A stretch of DNA of 64,000 nucleotides from NCBI GenBank assembly GCA_021613335.1, contig JAJTWR010000410.1:447501-511500 (forward strand), read 5' to 3'. The DNA comes from Whitmania pigra (Eukaryota > Annelida > Clitellata > Hirudinida > Haemopidae). Shown here in pieces: positions 36,562 through 49,000 of the stretch. Under the pieces are notes generated by a model that saw nothing but the letters and a program-made list of their open reading frames with translations, was not told the origin of the DNA and searched no databases. The stretch's first letter is position 1. Each line of letters opens with the position of its first letter. The position numbers and the translations under genes were made by a program.

Positions 36562-37125
36562 ATGTCCCCATTTAAGTTATTTATCAAACCCATGAGTGAT
36601 CGAAGTATCGAGCGCATCAAAAGTCTAGAAAGGCATTTAAAGCATTCTTATTTTGAAAAATCGGAAATCCTTCAGGGAGGGAACGTGTCCTTGAAAAGAA
36701 CTGAGATCTACAGGAGGTGTTTGACAGCTTCTCACGTCATATGGTTTGGAGCTGAATTTAATCCACGGGAGACTAAACACCTTCCTGGAAGCAATCCACG
36801 ACTCCAGCTGGAGATCTTCAGACGACTTCAGAGGTCTACAGACGTCAAGAGATCTATAAATAGTTTTCTAGAATGCTTTCAATTTTCCTCGAGGTAAAAT
36901 TACCTGATTTGTCAATTGCGTAACATTCTTTTTTGTTACCTTTGATCACACGTCCTACCCTGTTTTAAAATTGTTAAATATAACTCGATAATCAATTATA
37001 TTTATAGAATTATAAATATTATAATATCAATATAATTATATAAAAAATGAATATGAGTACGAAGGAAGGATGATTCAGTTCCACATTCCAACCTTCCCAG
37101 GGTTCCAGGTTGTCACGGGTTTTAA
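36562..37125 (+). CDS. Hypothetical small protein, about 119 aa, two possible exons
   Basis: Exon 36562-36896 begins MSPFKLFIKPMSDRSIERIK and is rich in Arg/Lys. It ends at a donor (TCGAG|GTAAAA, phase 2). A good acceptor (CCAACCTTCCCAG) at 37100 would add R-VPGCHGF and stop at 37123-37125. No signal peptide, membrane span or known domain is visible. It may be a small gene, a fragment of a longer one, or chance. The closely placed TATA-like box is the main support. Confidence 0.3.
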
Positions 37126-38094
37126 TTAATCAAGGAAGAGGATATTGTCTCCGGAAAGTGACACACGATCAATTACAAGCGTTCTCCGTTTCTTTGCAAG
37201 TTTTGAAGCCGTCAATAAGTGGCTCGCATATCCTGCCAGGGAAAGTCTGTGAAGCCACTCGCGCTGATTACCAGTTGTGAGTCAACATTTTGCAGAGTGC
37301 TTCAATTTACAAATGATCACTTGAGATGAGGATTGAGAGGAGCAGATGCAGCGAATTCATTAAAATTTGTTCTTTTACTTCTTTGGCTTTGATGGAATCA
37401 AATCTCAAAAAAAGCAAAAACAAAATTAATATGACAAATAGTTAGCAATTTTAAAATATGTAATGTTATGTTAAACATTTGTCATTATTTATTAACAACA
37501 ATTAAACTATTAAGCAGATATGATATCTTATTTAAGAAGCTACCGAAAAAAGACTTTCAAAGCTTTTCAAAAATATTATTCTCGTAATGATATTTTTCGC
37601 ATGGAATATCATTGAGAGCACTACGTTAATGTTTCCATGGAGACAAGAGCCGGCCATATTTCCGCCTTCGGGGTGAAGAAACAATACGAATTGATGCGGT
37701 TCTTAACGATGTGATCTCTCCCTAAGAAACCTCAATTTTAACTGATTTAATGTGAAATCTCAAAACCGGGAAAGTTTACTGTAATTATAATAACCAACAC
37801 ACATCTTGCTAGTTTTAATTCTAGACGAACAATTTTTTAAATTAAAGTGTATTTTGTTTAAGTTATTTGGTTTTAATGTTCGGATCAATTAAACACACAA
37901 AATGTCGCAGACATAATTACAGTTTTACTGAGGCTATAAATTTTCAAGTGATAAAAGATGACATTTTAAAATTGTTGGATCGGAACAGCAAAATTAATCA
38001 TAGTCAAACAATTGCATAAATTTATTTACAAATATAACGCACAATATTAGTTCAGTGTTTAACTTTTCAATTAATTTAGTCTTAAAGTGGTCTG
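37126..38094. other. Intergenic, downstream of the first OVO-like gene
   Basis: No feature recognised. The right edge should hold the 3' UTR of the minus-strand OVO gene. Confidence 0.4.
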
Positions 38095-39384
38095 TCATAA
38101 GCTTTGATGCTTGTCCCTCATATGAAGATAATGGATATCGGGTTGACCAGTTGTATGACCACACTCTTCACATACGTAGACCTTGTTTCTGCGCTCTTTG
38201 TGTCCGAAATCAAAGTGAATGTTGTGAATCTTTTTGCAATGAGACTCCAGCGAACAACGCTGAGTAAAAGCTTTGTTGCAATGTTCGCATTTGTACGGAC
38301 GAACGCCTGCATTAAAGACAAGATTCATGTAAAGCATTTAAAATTACAACAATTGCTAAGAATATGAAATGAACCTGTGTGTGTGCGAGTATGCCTTTTT
38401 AGGTCGAATGTGTCGTTGAATCCTTTGCCGCAGAAAGTGCACAAGTAACGTTTGATGTCGCTGTGACATTTGACGTGTCTGTTGAGCATGCGTTGGAGGG
38501 GAAATTTCTTGTGGCAAACGCCGCATATAAACTCGTTTGCGTTTCTTTGCAGGCCTGAAGCATTACGAACGTTTTAAAAAAGTCATCCAGTAGTTGACTC
38601 TAAATTACACAACTTCAAGCCTTTGGTTCCGTAACGATTCACTCTTTAAGTTTTATTTTGGTTAATTAATTTAGTTTTTGTATTTAATTAATGTGATTTT
38701 AATTCATGCTTTAAATAGTTTAAAAAAAGCATACAAGATTATTCTTATGCTATTATGCAAAATATTTCTGAACCTACCCAAATCTTGATTTTCTTGTAAC
38801 AATCTGATGGGAGACTTTTTAAAAAGTGGGTTTTTAATTCCCTTACCGCTGTTTACTGTTTCTAGAGTCCTGGGAGGAGTCTGAAATTTTAACATTTTTG
38901 ATGAACTGATCAATGTAAGGCAATTGAATTTAGCGGATAAAAGCGTCACCTTTACTAAAAGGGAAGAATTATTAAAACCAGTTGGATTAAAGAAGTTGGG
39001 AACAGGGTTGTTTGCTTGCCATTGACTGTGAAACGTTGATTTTCCAAGCGAAGAGTATGGAAGGCAAATGTTTGGATGAAACAGCTGAGGAAAACTTGAA
39101 GTTGGAGAACTTAAAAATGGAGAAGTATTTTGAATCGAAATAAGTGGTCTCCTCCGTATTAAAGATTTGTCATAAGATTCAATGACAGGAGAATGTTCAG
39201 CGAAACTCGACGTTTTTTTCAGAGATTCCTGATCTGATGTGATGTCCGTAATCAAATGACTCTCACAAGTAGGACCTCGTCGAGAAGTTTCAGCTAAAAG
39301 TTCAACAGATCTGAATATTGACGGCTTTCGTTGATTTTCCTTGCCTGGCATCAGTGAGTTTTCTTTATTTTTCCTTTGCAACAT
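38095..39384 (-). CDS. OVO-like C2H2 zinc-finger transcription factor, paralogue 1, 309 aa
   Basis: Exons (minus) 39384-38950, 38880-38778, 38554-38375 and 38306-38095 join in phase (310 codons). The first exon encodes a Ser/Pro-rich region with the motif SIFRSVELLAETS, shared with paralogue 2. The second contains ETVNSGKGIKNPL. The last two hold four C2H2 fingers in the order and spacing of the OVO family: CGVCHKKFPLQRMLNRHVKC, CTFCGKGFNDTFDLKRHTRT, YKCEHCNKAFTQRCSLESHC and a final CEECGHTTG…HYLHMRDKH. OVO/OVOL factors control epithelial and germline differentiation. This copy ends early, at HMRDKHQSL. An acceptor (ATTTCAG) just upstream of the ATG hints at a 5' UTR exon. Confidence 0.88.
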
Positions 39385-41755
39385 TTTTTGGAATTTAACT
39401 GAAATAGATAGTAGTGTAGTTGTATTAACTTATTACTTTGAAAAAATTTCAATCTGAAAATTCAAAGGGATACTCACTTCATAAAACTGTACAGGGTGTT
39501 CTTTTTGGTTGAAACAACAAGTGAGGAAGCTTTAAATTTGCGCGCAACTCCTCCCTCCCCCTTCTTCTGACCAATCATCGACATCGATAACATTTCAGTA
39601 CTTACCATAGTTAACGAATTCGCTTGCAATATAAGTGCCATCTAAGCTCCAGTCGTGGACTTCCTTTTTGTGACACTAAATTGTAAAAATTTGTCCCGTA
39701 TTCCACAGAAATTTGACTTTAAATAAACTACTCATATAAAAATGTCAATTACATAACTAGTAAAACTTACGGAAATAACTTCAAATGTTATAAATGTTGT
39801 ATAACATTTTGTATAACATGTTGTTAAACAGTAGTTCAACCTTTGGGAAAAAAATGAAATACAAATAAAATTATACATTTAGCGTAATGCATTTTTATAA
39901 ATATAAATTACATTAACTTATTTATTAACCGATTCATGATGGGCATGTGCATGTACTATTAAGGGGTTTAACTCTTTAATATATTTACATATACTATATA
40001 TAATAATAATAATAGATATTTCAAATCGTATTTATATTTACTACATATAAATATCACATAATAATTTTTTTTATTAACTTACAAGAAAAATGCGTACAAT
40101 AAAAACAAATGTCACGCATAATGATGTTTTCTTTAATATTCGGTTTATATTTAATATTTCTTTAATATTTAGTTGTGTTAATTTTAATTGTTTTAGTAGG
40201 AGAACCTGTCTGGAAATAGTATGAATGTATGAACAACTGAATGAAAGCTGTCCAAAGTGTGACTAGAAACTTGATGGCATCTCCCCCTGTCAGAGATTTC
40301 AACGATTTTACCAGCAAGGTGTTATAACACTTTCTTTCATTCCGCAGAGAAAGGACTGGAATATAGGAATTAAGTGGGCCCGGTTAGAGTCGAAGTGTTA
40401 TGACACTTGCGCATTGAATTCCAGTCTTTGAAGGCAGCAACACTAACTGGGGATTTGTCAGACACATCATCACATCAGATAAAAGCCAGCGCAATAAGAT
40501 TTGAAATAATTCGTGTTGAGAAGAGATAGACCAACTCCTAAGTTGCTCAACTCTTACATGTATACATGCATTCAGAGAAGATTTTATTTTAAACTAGTAA
40601 TGTGCAATTATGTGCATAGATAACTGATTATTTCATATTTAAAATATAAAACACTAAAATGTGAAAAATATGTTCAACAATTAACGGAATTGTCATCTAT
40701 TCCACCATGTAAAAGTCTGACGAGTAGCAGACACGACCGGAAGATATAACGAGCTGGATGGACACAAGGATGTCATTTAAGAGGCGGACAATATGTTACT
40801 TACTGACACTTGCTCGTGCTCACTAACTTTCTTGTTTCTCATTTGCATAATCAAACAAAAAGAAGTGTTTTGTGAACTTTTTGTTTCTACGTTTTAATAT
40901 GCAGATGATGGAGTAAGTCGCCGAGAAGCCTAAAATTTAGGTTGTGGAAGGGATTGAGATGGGTTAGCATGTGGTTGCATTCCTGTATTACTCAATCCGC
41001 ATCATGCCTAAGGCAACGTAGGCTATGTTCCAAGATATGATGGAAAGACAGACTCATTATAAAAAAAAAAGACAGAGTCCTTTGAAGATAATTTTGGTCA
41101 CGTGTAAGGAATAGGTTTTCTATTCTTTTATTTATTTTGGTTTTCTTGCTTACAAAACAATATCTTAATCATGAAAATGAAAAAGAATATCCTGGTTCGA
41201 CCAATCTGCTCCAAATAAACATTTGTTTAGATATCAAACAATATATACGTACAATAAATTATTAATAAAAATGTAATAAGTTACCAGTGATTATCAAAAA
41301 TATTATTTTTGAAAAAAGTTATCCTTGCAGTCGTGTGTTTATAATAATGTTCGATGATGCGATGTAACAGATGTAACTGCACGCTCGTTACTATGCGATT
41401 CTTACAAATTATACATTTTACGAAAGTTGATTCAGTTATTAATACTATCTAAAAAAAGCTATAAAAATGGTAATAAAAATGCCAGATATACTGACAGGAG
41501 GAAAACCCTAAATTGTTACAAACTAGGTTTTCATGTTGAATCAAAACATTCTCGAAAAACAATCAGCCTTTATTTTATTGGCGTAAATAACTAAGTATAT
41601 TTACTACTTTACATGTTGCACATGACTCAGAATTTGTACTAAATAAGCATTTAATATTATGTCTAAAATTGTATCTTATTTTAGTGCCGAGCTATAACTC
41701 TCGCTTCAAATGAAATCTGAAATCGTGATCCTAGAAATGAGAGTAAAATAAAAGT
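39385..41755. other. Spacer between the two OVO-like genes
   Basis: Holds the promoter of paralogue 1 and the 3' UTR of paralogue 2. Near 40320-40410 an AAGTGTTATAACACTT-like palindrome recurs (GTGTTATAACACTTTC, then GAAGTGTTATGACACTTG about 75 bases on). No exon recognised. Confidence 0.4.
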
Positions 41756-43240
41756 TCATTCGAAGCGGTCCAGAGAAGTTTCGTGATGCTTGTCTCTCAT
41801 ATGAAGGTAATGGATATCGGGTTGGCCAGTTGTATGACCACACTCTTCACATACGTAGACCTTGTTTCTGCGCTCTTTGTGTCCGAAATCAAAGTGAATG
41901 TTGTGAATCTTTTTGCAATGAGACTCCAGCGAACAACGCTGAGTAAAAGCTTTGTTGCAATGTTCGCATTTGTACGGACGAACGCCTGCATTAAAGATAA
42001 GCTTCATATAAAGCATTTAAAATTACAACAATTGCTAAGAATATGAAATGAACCTGTGTGTGTGCGAGTATGCCTTTTTAGGTCGAATGTGTCGTTGAAT
42101 CCTTTGCCGCAGTATTTGCAGAAGTAACTTTTGATGCCACTGTGACATTTGACGTGTCTGTTGAGCATGCGTTGGTGAGGAAATTTCTTGTGGCAAACGC
42201 CGCATAAAAACTCGTTTTTATCCACTTGCACACCTGAAGGAAGTGAGCATCAAATTTACAAGTTCATGTTCTGCTCATTTTCAAATCAATTCCTAAGCGG
42301 AAGTAATAAAACTGTCAGATCTGTTTAACACTGAAAACTCGTGTCCTAACTAGTCCATCGGCAGTAATTTAAACGGTGTCATCGTAAATGTGGCTTAACA
42401 TTTTTTGATTGAATAGTTGAAAAGTTAACCGTTCTTACCCAATTTCTGACCTGCCTGTAGCTCTTTAATTGTTGGATCTTGTAAAAGTGGATTTTTTATT
42501 CCATTTCCGTTGTTCACCGTTTCAATAATATTGCTAGGAAGCTTTAGAATGAATTACATACAAGGTGTCATTTTATAAATTTCAAAATATTTTAAACTTA
42601 TATAAATTCTGACCTGAACGGGAGAAGTCTGATGGAGAAGAGAATCGAAGTAATAAGTGGGTGACCAACTAATCCTTCTCGGAGTAAAATTTAGTCTTAC
42701 TGGAGTTGTAGAAAAAGACGGAAACATGCAGGAATTCCTATAAAACGAGTTGATCGCACAATCTCCGGAACTGGACAAAACTCCGGAATCGAAAAATGGA
42801 GAAAAAAAGCTTGAGTGGTGAAAATTGCTATCGTCGAAATTAGGCAAAGGTTTCCCTTTATGCGCGCTTAGATCATGTCCTATGCCACTGTCCTGTGACG
42901 ACAAACTGGAATTTGGCGTACTTTGGAAGAGGGGCTGACTCACGAAATCCCTTAACAAATATTTCGTTCTCGGCGTTTCCTTGTTGCTGACGTTACCTTC
43001 TGGACTGCATAAGTATGAATTCGTGCAATTATATTTATCTTCAAATTCCTTTCCTTGACATAGAGATTTTGAAGATGATCCGGATTTATCTTCCGTAGAA
43101 ATATATGATGAACTTTGTGCCAAAAGTTCTACCGATTTGAAAATGGAAAATTTTCCTGAAATAATTTTCTGATTTATATTAGATTCAGGAATGACAGATT
43201 CCCTTCTGTTGAAACTATCATCACATAAGTTGTCAGTCAT
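41756..43240 (-). CDS. OVO-like C2H2 zinc-finger transcription factor, paralogue 2, 379 aa
   Basis: Exons (minus) 43240-42614, 42541-42439, 42233-42054 and 41985-41756 join in phase (380 codons). The structure is the same as paralogue 1: a long Ser-rich first exon with SIFKSVELLAQSSS, a second exon with ETVNNGNGIKNPL, then four fingers (CGVCHKKFPHQRMLNRHVKC, CKYCGKGFNDTFDLKRHTRT, YKCEHCNKAFTQRCSLESHC, CEECGHTTG). The C-terminus is slightly longer (HHETSLDRFE). The last exon and preceding intron are almost the same base for base as in paralogue 1. The first exon carries a Ser/Pro/Phe-rich region likely to be regulatory. The ATG at 43240 is the first in frame. Confidence 0.9.
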
Positions 43241-46034
43241 ATCAAATACAAGTTGTCCAAAAATACATATAACTAAAAACGACTGTTGTCGATTTCCCGT
43301 TTATCAGTATTTATATAATGTGCGATTTATAAGATCACACCGACCAATCAAAGAGATCAATTACCGGGGAGACAGGATGATCAACCACTTGCAATCTATG
43401 CATGTGTCCGGAACGCTAGTCCGGAAACATGTTTTTTTAAATCTGATTACTAATAACTGATTAACCCTCAAATTAGGCAAGTTACGTAAAAGTTAATAAG
43501 TTCAAATTAGTGATACATCATTACTTGCGTAACTCCTGTGGTCTCTGGATTTCACTGAATGAGATGTAAATGTGTTGTGCCAGCAATGTTGTTTTCTTGA
43601 CACGCGCCCAATTTCCATGTAAGAAATTGCTTGTGGCAATGAAGAGGTGCCCATAGGACATCAAAGTCAATCGTAGATCATTGCATCCGCGGCAAAAATT
43701 TAAATTTTGATCAATCCATTACTGCAAATCTCATGCAGAGTTTTTCTCAAGTATGGTAAGATGTATCCCTTTATCTAAAAAAATTTCTCTTTTGATCGAC
43801 TCCAATGGGATAATTTTGGAAAAAAATTATTACGTGCAATACCTCATGACCACATTTGCTATCTAATGCAAACGATTTTTTTCGTAAAATCCAATATTTT
43901 TTTAATTATAACTTAAGTTGCTTTACAATTCGACAAATGCATTTTTAAAACAGAATGTGGAAATTATTTGACAATTCTATTCTTGAATTGGTCCGGGATG
44001 TTGCAGGAACGCACTCCTTTACGAAACGATACCAAGGATAAAACTGAAAACACATTTAAAGTGAAAAATTTAGCTTGTTTGGTCTTTAATCCTTGATGCA
44101 GGCCCGTATTTAGGGTGGGGGGGTTCACGGGTTAAAACCCCCTATAAATTAAAAAAAAGATCTTAATTGTTAATTTATTGATTTGTATAACATCATAAAA
44201 TAGTAAAACCTTAAAACCATCTTTATTTTATTGTTATCATTTGATTTTAAAAAGAAAAAATGAATCCAGTTAAAATAATTTTATGGATACTGGCCTGCTG
44301 GATGTCATTTTTTAAAATGGTTTACGAGTTTATTGAATCAAACAAACAAAACAATACACAGAAAAAAACAAAAAGCGAAAGCACTAAATAAATTCAAATA
44401 AAGCCAAAGGGCCAGCCTTAAGGAAGCACATGCTTCCGATGTCGGACTGACCCTGAAAATAGTTATATACAAAATCTTAAGCTATACACTTCCACTCAAT
44501 AAATATTGTTTGCGGGACATTTTGAATAGTAAATAAAGTAATTTGAAAGGACATGTGTTTAACTGAGTTAGATCCTTGGTAGATGAAGATATAGAGGAGT
44601 AAAGCTTATGTGATAAAAATAACTTGGAAACTATATATCATGAATCAAAAACAAATTAAAATTACCAAAATTATTTAGATGGTTTGATTCATTTTAAACT
44701 TCTTATTTTTCAAAACAATTTTGTGGAATTTTCAATTTTTCAAATAACTAATAACTAAATCCTAAGTAAAATTGTTAATTTTACTCCTAAATCTAAATTG
44801 TTGCATAATAGTTTAATGTCATGCAGTTTTAATTATCCGTTCTTTTGAACTTAAGCGGGCTATGATCTTTAGCTACTAGATGATATGATTCAGATAGCTT
44901 TTCTAAAAGCCACATCAGAAGATAAAGCTACAATAGGTCTTTTCTGAACCCCGAACAGTCACAATAACACCTAGATTCAGTCGGTTTTTTTAAATTCATA
45001 GCCGCAATAAGATATTTCCGAATAGTGTCACAACCACTATCTTTTCTCCTCCTAGTCAATCATATGATTTGCATGTTTTGACTAGATTTATGCCAGGCCA
45101 AGTAATATTTTTTTTATACCGAATTAGCTGTGCCTGTGTATCAGCAGTTACATTGGTCCCGATTTAGTATAGCGAAGTTGTCTTACTAGTTTAATCACAA
45201 GGCTAGGCGGGCTCTAGTTATGCGATTATTTTGTTATGAGCCTTTTTGGCAATAATTTATTTTTAAATAAAATATTTTTTTTTGTTTATTTCTAGTTATT
45301 ATAAAGCGTTCTACAAAGCCAAGATAATTAAGTCATATGTTTTGATTTGAAAAGGACATGGTTTTTCAGAACTACGGTGTTCTTTCATGGTTTTATAGTT
45401 GATTTTGCTTCAACAAGAACAATGGAATGCGCTAAGAATTTATAAATTTATAAAATCGAAGGAAGTCAAACTTAAAATGGCATCCAGGATCAGGTGTTGA
45501 TTTCAATTTTTTGTCGTTCGAGTGGTCAACCTAATTTTGTACTCTTACTTATTTGTATGTTACACTATGTACACTATGGTAGGGATTGCACCTGTTTTGA
45601 ACCAAAACAGTTATAAAGCTACTAATTCTGCTTGGTATAATGATTTGAGTTACGAACACTTTCATACTTTGTATCACTTTGAAAATTAGTACTGAAATGT
45701 TGTAAATAGAAGCATGTTTTTAAAATAAAAATTAACTACTCTTGCATATATCTGGAGAGGATTGATTTTTACCGAATTTTAATGCTTCCACAACCATTTG
45801 TTCACTATTTTTTTTAAATGGTTAACTAATTGTTTAGCATTTATGGTGCTTATTCTGTTACCATTTTTGTTATTAAGAAATATAGAACTTTTTGAAAGTA
45901 TATGACTTGATTTATTTTCAAGTTAGAAAAACCATTTGCATTGTGTGGTTGTTCTGGTGTGTAATTTTAAGTTAGAGATTTGTTGAAGATTTTGAACTTA
46001 TGAAAGTACATAAAGTCCTCATAACTTAAAACAG
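43241..46034. other. Divergent spacer between OVO paralogue 2 and DENND1
   Basis: Should contain both promoters and the unseen first exon of DENND1. A CAGGCCCGTATTTAGG start at 44099 resembles a hAT terminus; its partner was not found. Otherwise AT-rich with no supported feature. Confidence 0.4.
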
Positions 46035-49000
46035 AGGTGACAGTCAATTATTTGAAGTGATTGTGGAAGCTCACAGAATCACTAGCGAGAATGGTCAGTC
46101 GAATACTGAATTAAGATTTGTGCATCCACAAGTTGAACAGGTTTAGATAATAATCTGTTGAACCTTATTGAGTCATTAACTGATTTTAACATCATTTCTC
46201 TTCTTTCAGGATGTCTTGAAATCTGTCACAAAATTTGTTTTCCCATTTCATTCCTCATTCATAAGGTTTTTGTTCTTTGCTGAAGAATCAGCTTGCCATG
46301 CACTATAATAAGAGATGCTTTTAAATCCTAGTTCCTCCGTCGATTGCTTCACATTCGTTCTGACCGACGGTGATGGGACTTTCAAGTTTGGGTTTTGCAG
46401 GCTTTCGACGGATTCTAACATCTGTCATTGCCTTGTCAGGTTATACATTTTTATGCTGGATTTCAAACAGTTGAATTAGTTTTGATATTGTTTGAAAATG
46501 AGTATAAAGATATTAATAGTAAGACATAATGTTAGCAAATCTAGAATGTATTTTAAAAAGCTTACAAAAATTTTATCTTTAAATTATTTTTTGACCCAAG
46601 CATCATATTTGTTGCAGTTATTATCCCTGGTTTAGTGTGTTTTATGGTCTGCTGAACCACTTTGTTGAGATGAAAAAGTCGAGCGATCTGTCGCTTCTGA
46701 CCGATTGGATCGATTCAACACTCAAAACCAAACACTTCTCACCTGGTAAAAGAGTCGAACTGGAGTCTGTGAGTCTGAAGAGTCTCATAAATATTGTTGT
46801 CGTTGTCGTTATTTTTTATGTTTTTCTAAGATTCTGTTGTTGTAGTTTCAATTCGCGGTGCCGGATTTGAGCCAGTTGATGACAATTCCTGCTTCAGTGA
46901 GATTCTTTTTTATCTTTTGCAAAAATTAACAAAACAATCTTTATTATCTTACGTTGTCGAACATGTATTTGATCGTTTAGTACTAGTGCAATCATTTATT
47001 ATTTAATTATATTGAAATATTAGTTATTTCTTATTTTGTAGCAAGAGCATTAAATATTAATTCATTGTTACTTTGCAGATAAATCTAACAGAGTATTACT
47101 GTGCTGTGGACATCAGGAACATGATGGAAATATTTGCCAGGTTTAGTTATAATGAAGTCTGAAACTAATTAATTTATTTGATTGGATTCAATGTTACAAA
47201 TGATATTAATATTCTAAGAAGGGATGGTGTTTGGTATGAGTAACCATTACATTTGCATGAATTCGGAATCTGAATTTGTGATAAGTATTTTATTTCAGTG
47301 TAATGCAATATTTGTTATATTGTTTATCATAATAACTAAAATAATTGTACTACACGTCATAATAACAATAATATTCATTTTATATTGCTGTCTGTCTAGC
47401 ATCGGATATTATAATCAATCACGTATGCGATGATACTTGACATGCAGGAACTCAGCCACATAAGTCGACTTGCAAACTGTGATATCTTCTGATTACACTC
47501 GAATGTATAATTGAGTGATTATGTAATAATTACATAATTTTAGGTAAATATAATTAGTATTCAGTATTAATATTCATATCGTAAAGTGGTTATGTAGACA
47601 TTACTTAATGGCTCAGAAATGTGTTTCCTGCATGCTATGTTAAAGGAAGGGTTTCAATGTATTGTGCTTGCATTGTCACATTGTACCTTTTGGATTTTTT
47701 CATTGGAGATAAGTGTCATTTAGATAATAATAGTTAATTTGTAAGGCACCATATGCAGAGCATCAGAGGCTTATAGATGACTAAAAAGGTGCCAATGTAG
47801 ATGGTTTTTGTGCATGGAATTATTTAAAACAATGTAAAGCAAAGTTGAATCGTGAATGCAGCACGCTCCTCGAACGAAGAATCATCGTGACGAGCAAGCG
47901 GTTGAGCAGGTTGACTGCCTGCATCCATTCCGTCTCCTCCTTCCTTTACCCCTTCCACTGGCAGCACATCTTCATTCCCATCCTTCCACCACATCTCCTT
48001 GACTTCTGCAGGTTGATTCATTCGATCATTTGATGACGTATTAATAGTTGCTTGATTGATTTAATTTGTTTCAAGTGCTCCTATGCCGTTTCTAATTGGA
48101 GTTCATTCTTCATTGTGGAGTGTAAGTTGAAGAGTCTTGTGCATTTATAAAGTCGTCTAAGTTAGTCGTAAGTTATGATAACTTGGTTAGCAAACTATTA
48201 ATTTCAGATGATAAACAAAGATGACTTAGGTGACGTTCTCATATTGAATGCCGATGATAACACCATTCACTCTTCATTCCACGATCTCAACAAACTTCCT
48301 CAGGCAGTGGTTGGTGGTGCAAATTATTGTTTTTGTTGCCGATTTATAAATCATGTAGATGCTGAAGTTAAATTGAAATAAAGTAATTATTTATTAAATT
48401 AAAGTAAATTTAAAGGTTGCAAAATTAAAGAAGAACCTTGAAAAAGGAAAGTCAATTTGTTTCGGAGGCGACTTAATACCTCGAGCCTTCCTGAAATGCG
48501 TTGCCTCAATATTTGGTATGATGCAAAGGAATTAATATTTTTAACTTCAATTAATGGAAATATCATTTCAGGGGGATACAGGATGGCCTTCAAGACAGAG
48601 CGAGGAAAAATCGTGTTCGACGGCGATGCTTTCATTAAGACAAAACCTGTTGCTTATGAGTCTTTTATGAGAACTGCTCTCCAGGTATATCTTTCATAAT
48701 TTGCTGCGATTTGGTCATTGTCAATGCTTTTCACATAGGAGCAAGTTTTATTGCCGTCATCGTTGAAATTTAACACTATTGTTAAAATGAGATAATGAGA
48801 TAGACCAAAGTAGCTTTATTAGCAGTGATGGGTAAAATCGCGTTCGGAGTGATTTGAAATCAAGATCACCAGGTCAAAAATGATTTGAAATCGAAATCAG
48901 GTTCATTTGTAGAGGTATTTCTTGTAGCTCCTTCCCAAGTGCGCTGGCGGTTGTGCAGGCTGGGTTTCGAACACGACACATTACAACTATTGCCATTACC

